A stretch of 33,084 nt of DNA from assembly GCA_016234535.1 (NCBI GenBank), contig JACRBH010000249.1, positions 1-33,084 of the forward strand. The letters run 5' to 3'. The notes beneath the pieces are model-generated. The model ran no database searches. It saw nothing but the letters and a program-made list of their open reading frames with translations, and had not been told where the DNA came from. The DNA is from Chloroflexota bacterium. GTDB lineage: Bacteria > Chloroflexota > Anaerolineae > Anaerolineales > Villigracilaceae. Position numbers and translations under genes: made by a program. Shown piece after piece: positions 16,422 through 25,766 of this stretch. Position 1 is the first letter of the stretch, and every line of letters begins with the position of its first letter.

Positions 16422-17430
16422 TTAGAAAAGGCTTGGCTGGCTTGGTTCCGATGGAGGACTTGCAGCTTTTTCCTTAAACCATTCAGGCAATCTTATGGGT
16501 TTGGCCTTGAAAGGATGAGGAAACCCAGCGCGCCTTTTTGCAAAAGCAATTTATTTCTCTCGGGCATCTGGTCATGCTCCAACACCAAAATAGGCAGCCA
16601 CCCATTTTTGAAAGTCTCGGTTGCGCCTGCCAATGTACCGCCTGTCTCCGCATCGGATGCAACGACAATGGCATAATCAGTGAGGCAATAGATCATACGA
16701 TTGCGACCCATTGCCGCGCCGACGAGGAATCCCGCATTGGGACTATACGGCGTAACCAGACACAGGTCGCCGCTCTTCAACGCCTCTTTCCGACTTTTGA
16801 CCTGCTTCTTCAAACTATCCGCCAGCACGCTGACAGCGGTTCCGCGCGCCTCGAGCGCCGACTCCATGCTGAGCGTGTCCACGCCTCTTGCGCCACCCGA
16901 ATACGACACCTGTCCTGAAAGTCCGCACGCATTGCCGACAAACTTTGCACATTCCTGTCCTGCTTCATCCAGATGACGTTGAACCAACGACTGCAATCCC
17001 TGGTTGACCGAGCAATGCTTTTTCGCCTGCATAGAACAACACGGCAGGAGCTAAGTCTTTCAATCGCTGACGATATTTTTCGGGGTAGTCTGAGTCGGCG
17101 CGGGTGAGGGGAGAGGTGCCGAGGGCGGCGAGACGAGTTAATTCATGTTCGATGTCGCGTAAGATCAGTTGGGTAATGCGTGTTGCGTATTGAGTATCGA
17201 TGTCAAGCTTGAGGCGGAGATCATGTATGGGTTGTTGAATCAGGTCGGAGGGTCGGAGTGAGGCGGCTTGCATTTTCCGCACGAGAGGATTCCACTCGCG
17301 CAGAGTCAACGGCTTGATGGTGTCATCCTCCAATCCAAGCTGCGAGCAGAGCAGGAGTAGTCAAGGAAGTTAGGAGGCGAAAGGAGTCGAAGCCAAGGTG
17401 GGTGTGGAGGGAGGATGAAAAGTTTGTCAT
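16422..17430 (-). pseudogene. DprA-like (SMF/SLOG Rossmann) gene with three frameshifts
   Basis: Joined across frames this is about 335 residues. The start at ATG 17430 reads M-T-N-F-S-S-S-L-H-T-H, then L-G-F-D-S-F-R-L-L-T-S-L-T-T-P-A-L-L. The frame changes near 17345 and continues L-G-L-E-D-D-T-I-K-P-L-T to AVLFYAGEKALLGQPGIAVVGS. An extra A at 16979-16980 then shifts it into RHLDEAGQECAKFVG, YSGGARGVDTLSMESALEARG and AETGGTLAGATETFKNGW. A missing base at 16521-16523 shifts it to PHPFKAKPIRLPEWFKEKAA and a stop at 16422. The Gly-rich SGGARGVD and GGT-x-A-G-A-T segments are those of DprA-type single-strand-DNA-binding Rossmann proteins, which load RecA. Removing single bases restores the family sequence at two of the three sites. 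Confidence 0.75.
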
Positions 17431-17536
17431 AGCTTGAGTTGATTCAGTTCATCCTGCAATGCAGGAAGTCTTTTTTTATCTAAAAAGTGATGTTATGGTG
17501 AATTGTGTTCACACCACCCAACACACAGGTGTTTTT

Positions 17537-18692
17537 ATGAAACCAAATGATTTTCACAGCAGCAGGGCTGGTCAAGCCATTCGAACCCAGAATGGCTATT
17601 GGGCGTTCATCCCTGCGCCACTCCCTCCAGATCTGGAGCGGTCGCCAACCCTGATCACAGCGCTTTCCGATGCAGAACGTGAGCTTGCCAGATTAACTAC
17701 CTTGGCGGGCGATTTTCCTTTTCCACGTCTGCTTGTCTAGCCTTTCATCCGACGCGAAGCGGTATTATCCTCCCACATCGAAGGGACGCGCGCTTCCTTG
17801 ATGGATTTGTACAATTACGAATCCGCTCAATTGTCTTTTCTTGAACCGGACAACGATGTATGGGAAGTTCACAATTATGTGTTGGCATTGGACTATGGGT
17901 TGGAGCGCTTGAAGACTCTGCCTGTTAGCCTGCGTCTGATCCGTGAATTACATGCCAGATTATTGGAAGGGGTGCGGGGCGGACAACTCACGCCAGGTAA
18001 TTTTCGCAGAACGCAGAACTGGATCGGTCCAGCGGGCAGTACCATCGAGACCGCCACATATGTTCCGCCTCCAGTGGATGAAATGTTTGATGCGCTCGGT
18101 GCAATGGAAAAATTCATCCATGCCAATACTGATCTGCCGGCATTGGTGCGCGCCGGCATGATCCATTACCAGTTCGAGGCGATCCACCCCTTCTTGGATG
18201 GAAATGGACGGGTGGGGCGGCTTTTTAGTAATACTTTTGTTGCGCGAATGGGGTGTACTACCCCAACCTCTCTTGAATCTGAGCGCTTATTTTGAACGCT
18301 ATCGCCAGGAGTATTATGATCGTTTGCTGGCAGTCTCCCAGCGTGGCAAATGGGAGGAATGGCTGCGTTTCTTTTTGCGTGGTATCACGGCTCAGGCGCA
18401 GGATGGTATCTTCCGCATGACCCAGCTTCAGGGTATCCGTACCCGCTATGAAGAGTTGGTACTGGCAGATCGCAATCCCCAACGTATGATCGCTGTGATC
18501 GACTTTGTGTTCTCACGTCCCATCCTGACCTTGAGACAATTGGAGTCTGCTTTGGATATACCCCATATGGCTGCAAAACGGTATATCGACAAATTGGTGG
18601 AAGCAGGCGTGTTACAGGAAACTACCGGATACGCGCGCAACCGGGTCTTTATAGCTTCTGAGATCTTTCAGGCGTTGGAGAATTCTGAATAG
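17537..18692 (+). pseudogene. Fic-family AMP-transferase gene with an internal stop and a frameshift
   Basis: The product would be about 385 residues. After MKPNDFHSSRAGQAIRTQNG the frame hits TAG at 17738-17740 and carries on in the same frame with P-F-I-R-R-E-A-V-L-S-S, then HIEGTRASLMDLYNYE, an N-terminal Fic_N domain whose S/T-x-x-x-E/N-like inhibitory segment is in SSHIEG. The Fic core motif HPFLDGNGRVGR is complete, with catalytic His and all phosphate-binding residues. One extra T in the run 18222-18226 then shifts the frame; removing it gives L-L-V-I-L-L-L-R-E-W-G and a winged-helix C-terminal domain to TAG 18692. Fic enzymes transfer AMP or related groups to proteins. The last 44 bases overlap the convergent HTH gene. 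A readthrough or truncated product is possible, but a pseudogene is likelier. Confidence 0.8.
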
Positions 18693-19416
18693 AGCTGATT
18701 TGATGTAAGAATTCAGTTAGTTTTCCAGCATCAATGATGATTCCCAATCCAGGCAGATTAAGCGCTTCAAGTTTGCCTTTGCGGATCCAGGCTCTGATCT
18801 GTCTTGACGTTACGTGGCAAACTTGTGCAGCCTGATAAACCGTGAAATAGCTGCCGCGTGGGATCGAGGTTGGCATGACCTTCGGATCCCTGTTTTCGAT
18901 CAGTTCTCTGTCACCTTTTCTTTCCCGCACTTTTCTGCCATAAGCAGCAATTAGCCGATAAGCCTTATTGAGGGCTTGTTTCGCATCTTCTTTGTCATAT
19001 GATGAAATACGCTTCAACAAGCTCTCCTGTGTGGTCAGAAAATCAACAAGAGATTTTGCTTGATCTGCGCTAAATTCCATTTGGTTTTTCAGCACCCAAT
19101 CTCCTCCAACTTTTGTGGATGGAGTGTTTGCATTATTGGCAGAGAGTTGGAAAGCTGGGGAGCCGATGACTAGACCGTCCGTCTTCCACGCAGTATCGTT
19201 ATGCAGGTGTTCAAGAAGTTCAAGTGAATAACTCGCATATAGATGAGCGACAATGCGATGATCTGAATCCCATAGGACAATTCCTCGCCGTTGCCAGTCT
19301 TGCTGTTGAAGTTGAGTAAGCCAGGAGGGATGGTTCGGTGGGGATGTGAAGTATCCCTCGAAGTTGAGATGAATTCCCCATGTGGTTTGATCTAGAACGG
19401 TTGAAAGATTTTGCAT
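18649..19416 (-). CDS. HTH cassette protein, copy 2 (the only intact copy)
   Basis: This 255-residue protein has an uncharacterised N-terminal domain at 1-115 (GIHLNFEGYF, DWQRRGIVLWDSDHRIVAHL, a Y-S-L-E-L-L-E-H-L helix), a charged helical linker at about 115-175 (KEDAKQALNKAYRLIAAYG, RKVRERKG) and a MerR/excisionase-type HTH (HTH_17) at about 189-237: Y-F-T-V-Y-Q-A-A-Q-V-C-H-V-T, SRQIRAWIRKGKLEALNL and a wing ending I-I-I-D-A-G-K-L. It is probably a DNA-binding regulator. GGCAGG lies before the ATG, and a TATACT -10 box sits 35 bases upstream between complementary GCCTG and CAGGC arms. Its last about 18 residues differ from copies 1 and 3 and lie partly inside the 3' end of the convergent fic gene, so the original C-terminus was replaced at insertion. 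Confidence 0.75.
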   Translation of the reverse strand: MQNLSTVLDQTTWGIHLNFEGYFTSPPNHPSWLTQLQQQDWQRRGIVLWDSDHRIVAHLYASYSLELLEHLHNDTAWKTDGLVIGSPAFQLSANNANTPSTKVGGDWVLKNQMEFSADQAKSLVDFLTTQESLLKRISSYDKEDAKQALNKAYRLIAAYGRKVRERKGDRELIENRDPKVMPTSIPRGSYFTVYQAAQVCHVTSRQIRAWIRKGKLEALNLPGLGIIIDAGKLTEFLHQISSIQNSPTPERSQKL

Positions 19417-19661
19417 AGGAACCTGCCTGTAATGATGAATTTCTTGGATCAGTATAAAGCAGGCAAGCTCTGGGATTGGACAAGCTGTCGGTAGATGGCA
19501 AAAAGTGGATTGATTGTTTAAGGGAATGTTTTAAACGAAAACACCCCTATACGTAGGGGTGTTCATTTGTTTTTGGCTTTTTGTTCTCTATTTGGTGGGT
19601 ATAAAATTTTGTGGTCTGAATTTATACCCGTATATTTGATATATGCCACGCTGGACAGATC
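19417..19661 (-). repeat. Conserved 5' region of HTH cassette, copy 2
   Basis: This is the best-preserved upstream region of the three. It has the perfect inverted repeat GGGTATAAA (19597-19605) with TTTATACCC (19621-19629), the TACG-loop hairpin at 19540-19563 followed on the plus strand by a T-rich tract, and the TATACT -10 box at 19456-19451. The outer edge is at about 19661, and the divergent MalT-type gene's promoter lies beyond it. Confidence 0.75.
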
Positions 19662-19769
19662 CGAGTGCGGTTGTGAGGCGGGAATCAACGTTGGCATCTG
19701 AAAGTCTTTTGCCACCTTTCGACAGAGATGTTTTGGGTACTTTTTATTACCATTCACAATCGTTTTCTG

Positions 19770-19799
19770 TTGTTTTGCACCAGGTATGTACTTTATAAT
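19770..19799 (+). promoter_or_regulatory. Promoter of the MalT-type regulator, likely leaderless
   Basis: A perfect TATAAT (19794-19799) follows a weak TTGTTT -35 (19770-19775) at 18 bases. The ATG at 19806 lies seven bases after the -10, which is where transcription would begin, so the mRNA would start at or next to its start codon. No ribosome-binding site is present, which agrees with leaderless translation. Confidence 0.55.
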
Positions 19800-19805
19800 G
19801 CATTC

Positions 19806-22532
19806 ATGTCCACGGCAATTTTAGCGACGAAGCTTTATATTCCTCCTATTCGTCCACAACTGGTTCTACGCCCTCGCCTAATCGAACAGTTAAATGAAGG
19901 TTTGTTTTCCAGCCGCAAGTTGACCATCATCTCTGCCTCTGCCGGCTTTGGTAAAACCACCTTGGTTAGCGATTGGGTCGCGAGTTGCGAGCGACGGATC
20001 GCCTGGCTTTCGTTGGACGAAGATGATAACGACCCTGCACGCTTCCTGACGTATCTCATCACTGCACTGCAGACAATTGTTCCGAATATTGGAGCAGAGG
20101 TGCTACAGATGGTTCAGTCTGCTCAACTACCGCCACTTGAATCGATTCTGACGATTTTACTCAATGAAATCGGCACCATTCCGGATAATTTCATACTCAT
20201 CCTGGACGACTACCATGTGATTGAAGACAAAGAAGTTGGCAAGGCTATGACCTTCTTGCTGGCACACCTGCCACCGCAAATACACCTGGTTATCACTACG
20301 CGTGAGGATCCAAATCTACCGCTGGCTCGTTTACGCGCCCGCAATCAATTGACCGAACTGCGCACCGCAGACTTGCGTTTTATGCCCTCCGAAGCTACCG
20401 AATTTCTGAACCAAGGAATGCGATTGAACCTTTCAGAGGAAGATGTCGCCGCATTGGAAGCCCGAACGGAAGGCTGGATTGCTGGCTTGCAACTCGCTGC
20501 CATTTCCATACAGGGACATAAAGATGCCGGTAACTTTATAAAATCTTTCACTGGCAGTCATCATTTCGTGCTGGACTATCTCGTAGAAGAGGTCTTGCAA
20601 CAGCAACCCGAACGGGTCCAGGATTTCCTGCTTTGCACTTCCATCCTTGACCGCATGACTGGTCCTCTTTGCGATGCCGTACTACTTAATTCGTTGGCAT
20701 CTGGGCGAGATACTCTGGAACAACTCGAGCACAATAACCTTTTCATCAACTCGCTTGATAATGAGCGAAGTTGGTATCGGTATCATCATCTTTTTGGAGG
20801 CTTGTTGCGTCAGCGGCTGGGAAAAATGCGGACGCCCGAAGAGATTGCTGGATATCACCTCCGCGCCAGCGAATGGCACGAAAAGAATGGTGACCCAACT
20901 CAGGCATTCCACCATGCTGTCTCTGCAGGAGATTTCAATCGGGCAGCAATGCTGGCAGAAAAACATTGGCGGGAAATGAATGAAAGCTTTCAGATGACTG
21001 CCTGGCTGGGTTGGGTGAAGCAGCTACCGGAGGAGTTGATCTGCTTGCGTCCCGTGCTTTGCACACAGATCGCCTGGGGGTACATGGATATCAGCGACGT
21101 GGACGCCAGCGAGTCACGGTTGCGGGATGCGGAACGATGTCTGGAAGGTCCATCCGATGAAATGGTTATTGTGGCGGAAGACCAATTCCGTTCCCTGCCA
21201 GCCAGGATCGCGATTGCTCGAACCTACAATGCCCAATCTGTAAGTGATTTTCCCGCCGCGGTGAAGTATGCAGAGCTGGCGCTCAAACTTGCCCCTGAAG
21301 AAGATCATTTTATGAGTGCCCAAACCAAAGCGATTCTGGGTGGCACGTACTGGGCAAATGGTGATCTGGAGGCTGCCTGCAAATCCATGAGCGACTGGAT
21401 CGAGAATGCACAGAAGGCTGGTAATTTCGCTTTTGCCATTGCCAGCGCCTCTGGAAAGGCAGATATCCTAACGGAGCAAGGACATCTCCGCGAAGCGTTA
21501 AAAACCTATCAAGGATCATTACAACTTGCTACAGAGCATGCAGCAGAGTCACAGCGGATCATCGCCCATCACCATTTGGGTTTGGCGTTGCTGTACCATG
21601 AAATGAGGGAAGACGAAACTGCCGCGCAGCATTTTCAGAAGAGCATGGAACTCGGTCAGCAGTCTGTCTTGCGGGATTGGTCTTATCGCAAGTATCTTGC
21701 GCAGGCTCGATTGAAAGAGTCCGAGGGAGACCTGGACTCTGCGCTCGACTTGTTGGATGATGCCAAACGCTTTTATGCCAGATCTCTCATACCCTATACA
21801 CGCCCCATCGATGCTCTCAAGGTGAGTATCTATCTCAAGCAAGGACGATTATCCAATGCGCAGGAGTGGGTACGTGAGCATGGGCTTTCGGCGAACGATG
21901 ATCTTAACTATGTTCGCGAGTTCGAACATATTACCCTGGCGCGGGTGCTGATCGCCGAGTATCAGAGCAATCGAGAAGAGCGCTTTATTCTTGATGGATT
22001 GCACTTATTGGAGCATCTCTTAAAGGTAGCGGAAGATCAAAACCGAATGGGCAGTGTGCTCCAAATTTTGATGGTGGCGGCTCTTGCTCACCATGCGGCT
22101 GGCAGCACACCCCAGGCATTCGCTTCGCTGGAGCGCACCTTGCGTCTGTCACAACCAGAAGGCTACTTCCGAACTTTTGTCGATGAGGGCGAACCCATGC
22201 GGGCATTGCTATCTGCTTTTCAAACGTGGATCGAAAAGCAGCCGCGCAGTCAATATCAAGAACTTGGCGTTTATACGGGCAAACTGCTGTCAGCTTTTGC
22301 CCAACCGTCAGGTATTGGCAAACCAGCTTCGGGTATGGCTGAGGCGTTAAGTCCGCGTGAGTTGGAAGTACTGCGTCTCATCGCCCAGGGACTCTCAAAT
22401 AATGAAATCAGCCAAAAACTTTTCCTCGCCTTGAATACAGTTAAAGGGCACAATCGAATTATTTTCAGCAAATTACAGGTTCAAAACCGCACTGAAGCCG
22501 TAGCCCGCGCCCGCGAACTGGGTCTGTTATAG
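19806..22532 (+). CDS. MalT-type LuxR-family ATP-dependent transcriptional regulator
   Basis: From ATG 19806 this is a 908-residue STAND-class activator. The NTPase has A-T-K-L-Y-I-P-P at the start, Walker A SASAGFGKTTL at about 44-54, Walker B FILILDDYHVIED, and the sensor region HLVITTREDPNLPLARLRA. A winged helix (G-R-D-T-L-E-Q-L-E-H-N-N-L-F) and TPR-like helical repeats fill about 340-800, and a LuxR HTH ends the protein: LSPRELEVLRLIAQGLSNNE, then ISQKLFLALNTVKGHNRIIF. In MalT the STAND module oligomerises on an inducer plus ATP and the C-terminal domain binds DNA. The frame is open 26 codons further upstream but those lie across the promoter. It probably controls the downstream plus-strand genes. 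Confidence 0.93.
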   Translation: MSTAILATKLYIPPIRPQLVLRPRLIEQLNEGLFSSRKLTIISASAGFGKTTLVSDWVASCERRIAWLSLDEDDNDPARFLTYLITALQTIVPNIGAEVLQMVQSAQLPPLESILTILLNEIGTIPDNFILILDDYHVIEDKEVGKAMTFLLAHLPPQIHLVITTREDPNLPLARLRARNQLTELRTADLRFMPSEATEFLNQGMRLNLSEEDVAALEARTEGWIAGLQLAAISIQGHKDAGNFIKSFTGSHHFVLDYLVEEVLQQQPERVQDFLLCTSILDRMTGPLCDAVLLNSLASGRDTLEQLEHNNLFINSLDNERSWYRYHHLFGGLLRQRLGKMRTPEEIAGYHLRASEWHEKNGDPTQAFHHAVSAGDFNRAAMLAEKHWREMNESFQMTAWLGWVKQLPEELICLRPVLCTQIAWGYMDISDVDASESRLRDAERCLEGPSDEMVIVAEDQFRSLPARIAIARTYNAQSVSDFPAAVKYAELALKLAPEEDHFMSAQTKAILGGTYWANGDLEAACKSMSDWIENAQKAGNFAFAIASASGKADILTEQGHLREALKTYQGSLQLATEHAAESQRIIAHHHLGLALLYHEMREDETAAQHFQKSMELGQQSVLRDWSYRKYLAQARLKESEGDLDSALDLLDDAKRFYARSLIPYTRPIDALKVSIYLKQGRLSNAQEWVREHGLSANDDLNYVREFEHITLARVLIAEYQSNREERFILDGLHLLEHLLKVAEDQNRMGSVLQILMVAALAHHAAGSTPQAFASLERTLRLSQPEGYFRTFVDEGEPMRALLSAFQTWIEKQPRSQYQELGVYTGKLLSAFAQPSGIGKPASGMAEALSPRELEVLRLIAQGLSNNEISQKLFLALNTVKGHNRIIFSKLQVQNRTEAVARARELGLL

Positions 22533-22687
22533 GAAATGAACACAAAATAAGGGGGTAGCTCATAGCTTAAGCCACTTTACGCTGCCTTACATCCAAAAAC
22601 AACACTCCCAAACAACACTTAAGTGTCTATTCGTTAATACCTCTTTGTAGATAAACTAACTCTACATTCAACAACAGGAATACGGTA

Positions 22688-23935
22688 ATGACGAATAGAG
22701 ACAACCCACCCACTGAACCAAATCAGCCAGCCGTTTATCAGATCCGAATCAAAGGACACCTGAACGAGCAATGGGTGGATTGGTTCGAGGGCATGAACAT
22801 CACCCTGGAAGAGAACGGCAATACGTTGTTGACAGGTCCCGTGATCGATCAGTCTGCGTTACATGGATTGCTGAAAAAAGTGCGCGATGCAGGCATGACG
22901 TTGCTATCGGTCAATCAATATCATTCAGCCAAAGGAGAAAATCTCATGAAAAACCAAATGAAAGCAATTGTTTACACAAAATTCGGATCACCAGATGTCC
23001 TTGAATTGAAAGAGGTAGCCAAGCCCACCCCCAAGGACAATGAAGTACTGATAAGAATCGTTGCGACAACCGTCGCAGTAGAGGACCCAGGCATACGCGC
23101 TCGCCCAGGCCTTAATGGTTTCTTGAAACCCAAGAAATCCATACTGGGATTTTATCTGGCTGGCGAAGTGGAAGCAGTCGGGAAAGATGTAAAACGATTC
23201 AAGAAAAGCGACAAGGTGTATGGAAATACAGGGCTGGGCTTATTAGGTACATATGCCGAATACATATGTATGCCTGAAGATGGGGCGCTTGCAATGAAAC
23301 CAGTCAGTATTACCTATGAGGAAGCCGCCGCTCTTCCCAACGGGGCATTAACAGCCTTGCCCTTCCTTCGAGACAAGGGAAATATTCAGAGCGGACAAAA
23401 AGTTCTTATCCATGGAGCATCTGGGGCGGTCGGAACCATTGCCGTACAACTTGCCAAATACTTCGGGGCAGATGTCACTGGGGTATGCAGCACCACGAAT
23501 TTGGAAATGGTGAAATCATTGGGCGCTGACAAGGTCATCGATTACACCAAAGAGGATTTTACAAAGAATGGTCAGACGTACGACATCATTTTTGACACGG
23601 TGGGCAACAATCCGTTTTCACGTTGTAAAGGCTCACTCACTGAAAACGGGATTTATCTGACAACGGTCCCTTCGCCAACGACTATGTTTCAAATGTTATG
23701 GACATCCAGGACAGGCGGAAGGAAGGTAGCAATTGCGGCGACAGGGTTGAGGCCGTCCAATGAAAAGACCAAAGAATTAATTTTCCTCAATGGACTGATC
23801 GAGACAGGGAAGATAAAAGCGGTGATTGATCGAAGCTATCCGCTGGAACAGATTGCCGAGGCTCACAAGTACGTCGAGGCAGGGCATAAAAAGGGAAATG
23901 TTGTTATCAACGTGACGCACGGGTACTTATCATGA
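22688..23935 (+). CDS. Small conserved domain fused in frame to an MDR-family oxidoreductase
   Basis: The 415-residue frame has two parts. Residues 1-80 form a small domain ([50 protein letters not shown]) that in my experience usually stands alone beside such genes and has no known function. From residue 87 there is a medium-chain dehydrogenase/reductase of the quinone-oxidoreductase type: [14 protein letters not shown], and a nucleotide-binding [20 protein letters not shown] motif. No structural-zinc cysteines are seen. An AAAGGAGAAAATCTC site precedes the internal ATG at 22946, so the oxidoreductase (329 residues) could be made separately. NADPH use and substrate are inferred only from the family. 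The next gene overlaps by four bases. Confidence 0.85.
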   Translation: MTNRDNPPTEPNQPAVYQIRIKGHLNEQWVDWFEGMNITLEENGNTLLTGPVIDQSALHGLLKKVRDAGMTLLSVNQYHSAKGENLMKNQMKAIVYTKFGSPDVLELKEVAKPTPKDNEVLIRIVATTVAVEDPGIRARPGLNGFLKPKKSILGFYLAGEVEAVGKDVKRFKKSDKVYGNTGLGLLGTYAEYICMPEDGALAMKPVSITYEEAAALPNGALTALPFLRDKGNIQSGQKVLIHGASGAVGTIAVQLAKYFGADVTGVCSTTNLEMVKSLGADKVIDYTKEDFTKNGQTYDIIFDTVGNNPFSRCKGSLTENGIYLTTVPSPTTMFQMLWTSRTGGRKVAIAATGLRPSNEKTKELIFLNGLIETGKIKAVIDRSYPLEQIAEAHKYVEAGHKKGNVVINVTHGYLS

Positions 23936-24930
23936 AAGCCATTGTGTGGACTAAATACGGATCGCCGGATGTTCTGCAGCTCAGAAAGATCGCCAAACCT
24001 ACTCCCAAAGCCAATGAAGTGCTGGTAAAAATCCACGCCACCACAGTAACCGCTGGCGACTGCGAAGTTCGGAACCTCAAGATGCCAATTCTTATTCGGC
24101 TTCCCACGCGAATGTTTGCAGGTATCAGAAAACCGAAACGAATAACGATATTAGGGCAGGAACTCGCGGGAGAAATTGAAGTAATCGGCAAAGATGTAAA
24201 ACGATTCAAAACAGGTGACCAGGTTTTTGGGACGACCGGTTTGGGTTTTGGAGCGTATGCCGAGTACATCTGCCTCCCCGAAGAATCCGCGATGGGTGTG
24301 CTGGTAACAAAACCGGCTAATATGACCTACGAGGAAGCCGCCTCCGTTCCTACTGGCGGGCTGGAAGCTTTGCATTTTATTAGAAAAGGTAATATCCAGC
24401 GCGGAGAAAAGGTTTTGATTATTGGTGCAGGCGGCAGTATTGGTACATATGCGGTGCAGCTTGCCAAGTATTTTGGTGCTGAAGTAACTGGCGTGGACAG
24501 TTCGAGCAAATTGAATATGTTGCGCTCGATCGGCGCAGACCATGTCATTGATTACACCCAGGAAGATTTCACCAGGAACGGCGAGAGCTATGATGTTATT
24601 TTTGACGTGCCAGGCAAGAGTTCATTTTCAGGCAGCATAAGATCACTAAAGCAAAATGGACGCTATCTTTTGGCGAACCCGGGCTTATCCCATATGCTTC
24701 AAGGATCATGGACGTCAATGCGAAGCGGTAAGAAAGTAATGTTTGGAGCAGCAGGCCAAACAACTAAAGACTTAATTTTTCTCAAAGACCTTATCGAGAC
24801 AGGGAAGATAAAGGCGGTGATCGATCAACGCTATCCGTTGGAGCAAATTGCCGAAGCCCACAAGTATGTTGAGGCAGGACACAAAAAGGGAAATGTCGTC
24901 ATTGCCATACGCCATAACGCCACAATCTAA
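23932..24930 (+). CDS. MDR-family NAD(P)-dependent oxidoreductase, paralogue of the preceding gene
   Basis: This 332-residue protein matches the previous gene's oxidoreductase part along its whole length ([23 protein letters not shown], the [19 protein letters not shown] region, and a nearly identical C-terminal [20 protein letters not shown]), so the two arose by tandem duplication. The nucleotide motif is [20 protein letters not shown]. It lacks the zinc-binding cysteine lobe, as quinone-oxidoreductase-like members do. Its ATG overlaps the upstream stop (ATGA), so the pair is translationally coupled. The physiological substrate is not apparent. Confidence 0.9.
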   Translation: MKAIVWTKYGSPDVLQLRKIAKPTPKANEVLVKIHATTVTAGDCEVRNLKMPILIRLPTRMFAGIRKPKRITILGQELAGEIEVIGKDVKRFKTGDQVFGTTGLGFGAYAEYICLPEESAMGVLVTKPANMTYEEAASVPTGGLEALHFIRKGNIQRGEKVLIIGAGGSIGTYAVQLAKYFGAEVTGVDSSSKLNMLRSIGADHVIDYTQEDFTRNGESYDVIFDVPGKSSFSGSIRSLKQNGRYLLANPGLSHMLQGSWTSMRSGKKVMFGAAGQTTKDLIFLKDLIETGKIKAVIDQRYPLEQIAEAHKYVEAGHKKGNVVIAIRHNATI

Positions 24931-25021
24931 AATCCAATGTACAAATAATGAAGAGATAAAAACACCATTTGGTACGCGTGGAGTTGGACATAATATAGCT
25001 TCGACGTTAAAAGGAGACAAA

Positions 25022-25762
25022 ATGTCATTCGCCACTTTTTGGACTGAAGATACCCTGACCCCCATCGCATCATTACCCGGATTTACAGCGGGTCCTGCCT
25101 TCGATTGGCATGAACTCGCCGAAATCAATCACCTCTCCCATGCAGAAGTCATTGACCGTCAAATGAATGGGCATCGTCCGTATGTTGCGCGGATGCATGG
25201 CGAGCCTGTTGTGTATGGCTGGCTTGCCACAAGCAAAATATCCATTGGCGAACTCAATATCAATATTGAACTCCCGCCTGATGATCGCTATCTCTGGGAT
25301 TTCGCCACTCTTCCAGCTTGGCAGGGTCGCGGACTGTATCCACGGTTACTGCAGTACATCCTTGAACAGGAATTCCAAAACGCCAAACGATTTTGGATCA
25401 TCCACGCTCCGGAAAACCTTCCTTCCGGCGCGGGAATGGGCAAAGCAGGTTTTGAATTTGTGGGGCAACTCTCTTACACCCTGGATGGGAAAGTAGGTCT
25501 GACGCCTTATGCAGATACAACCGAACGTGCCCGCATCGGCGCGGACCTGTTACAGGTTCCCCTCATTGAATCAGTCCTGGCTCCATGCTGGAGTTGCGGG
25601 GAGATGGTTGCTAAACATCCCGACAAAGCAGATGCCAATTCATGCTGGCCGCCCAAAAAATCCGGCGAAAGCGCATGTTGCTGTGTGAAGGAAGTCAAAA
25701 AATCGACCAATGGTATTGCCGCACCTTCTTCACAAAGTCACCGCTTGTCTTCAGAGAGGTGA
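25022..25762 (+). CDS. GNAT-family acetyltransferase with a Cys-rich tail
   Basis: From ATG 25022 (AAAAGGAG seven bases upstream) the protein has 246 residues. A GNAT domain spans about 30-180: the central strand LWDFATLPAW and the acetyl-CoA pyrophosphate loop QGRGLYPRLL at 101-110 (R/Q-x-x-G-x-G/A form), then an N-A-K-R-F-W-I-I-H strand and a PENLPSGAGMGKAGFEFVG segment typical of motif B. The last 45 residues contain a CWSCGE motif, another Cys-Trp pair and a CCC triplet, which could bind a metal. The frame is open further upstream over the MDR gene, but the ribosome-binding site decides the start. The acceptor is unknown. Confidence 0.8.
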   Translation: MSFATFWTEDTLTPIASLPGFTAGPAFDWHELAEINHLSHAEVIDRQMNGHRPYVARMHGEPVVYGWLATSKISIGELNINIELPPDDRYLWDFATLPAWQGRGLYPRLLQYILEQEFQNAKRFWIIHAPENLPSGAGMGKAGFEFVGQLSYTLDGKVGLTPYADTTERARIGADLLQVPLIESVLAPCWSCGEMVAKHPDKADANSCWPPKKSGESACCCVKEVKKSTNGIAAPSSQSHRLSSER

Positions 25763-25766
25763 ACCC

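Noticed and set aside
17452..17477. TCCTGC/GCAGGA hairpin followed by a T-run upstream of fic
   Set aside because: The stem is only six bases and it lies between two divergent genes where no terminator is needed; kept as a weak possibility only.
19563..19757. 64-codon minus-strand frame upstream of the HTH copy 2 gene
   Set aside because: It crosses the conserved hairpins and the MalT promoter region and is not conserved as a frame in copies 1 and 3.
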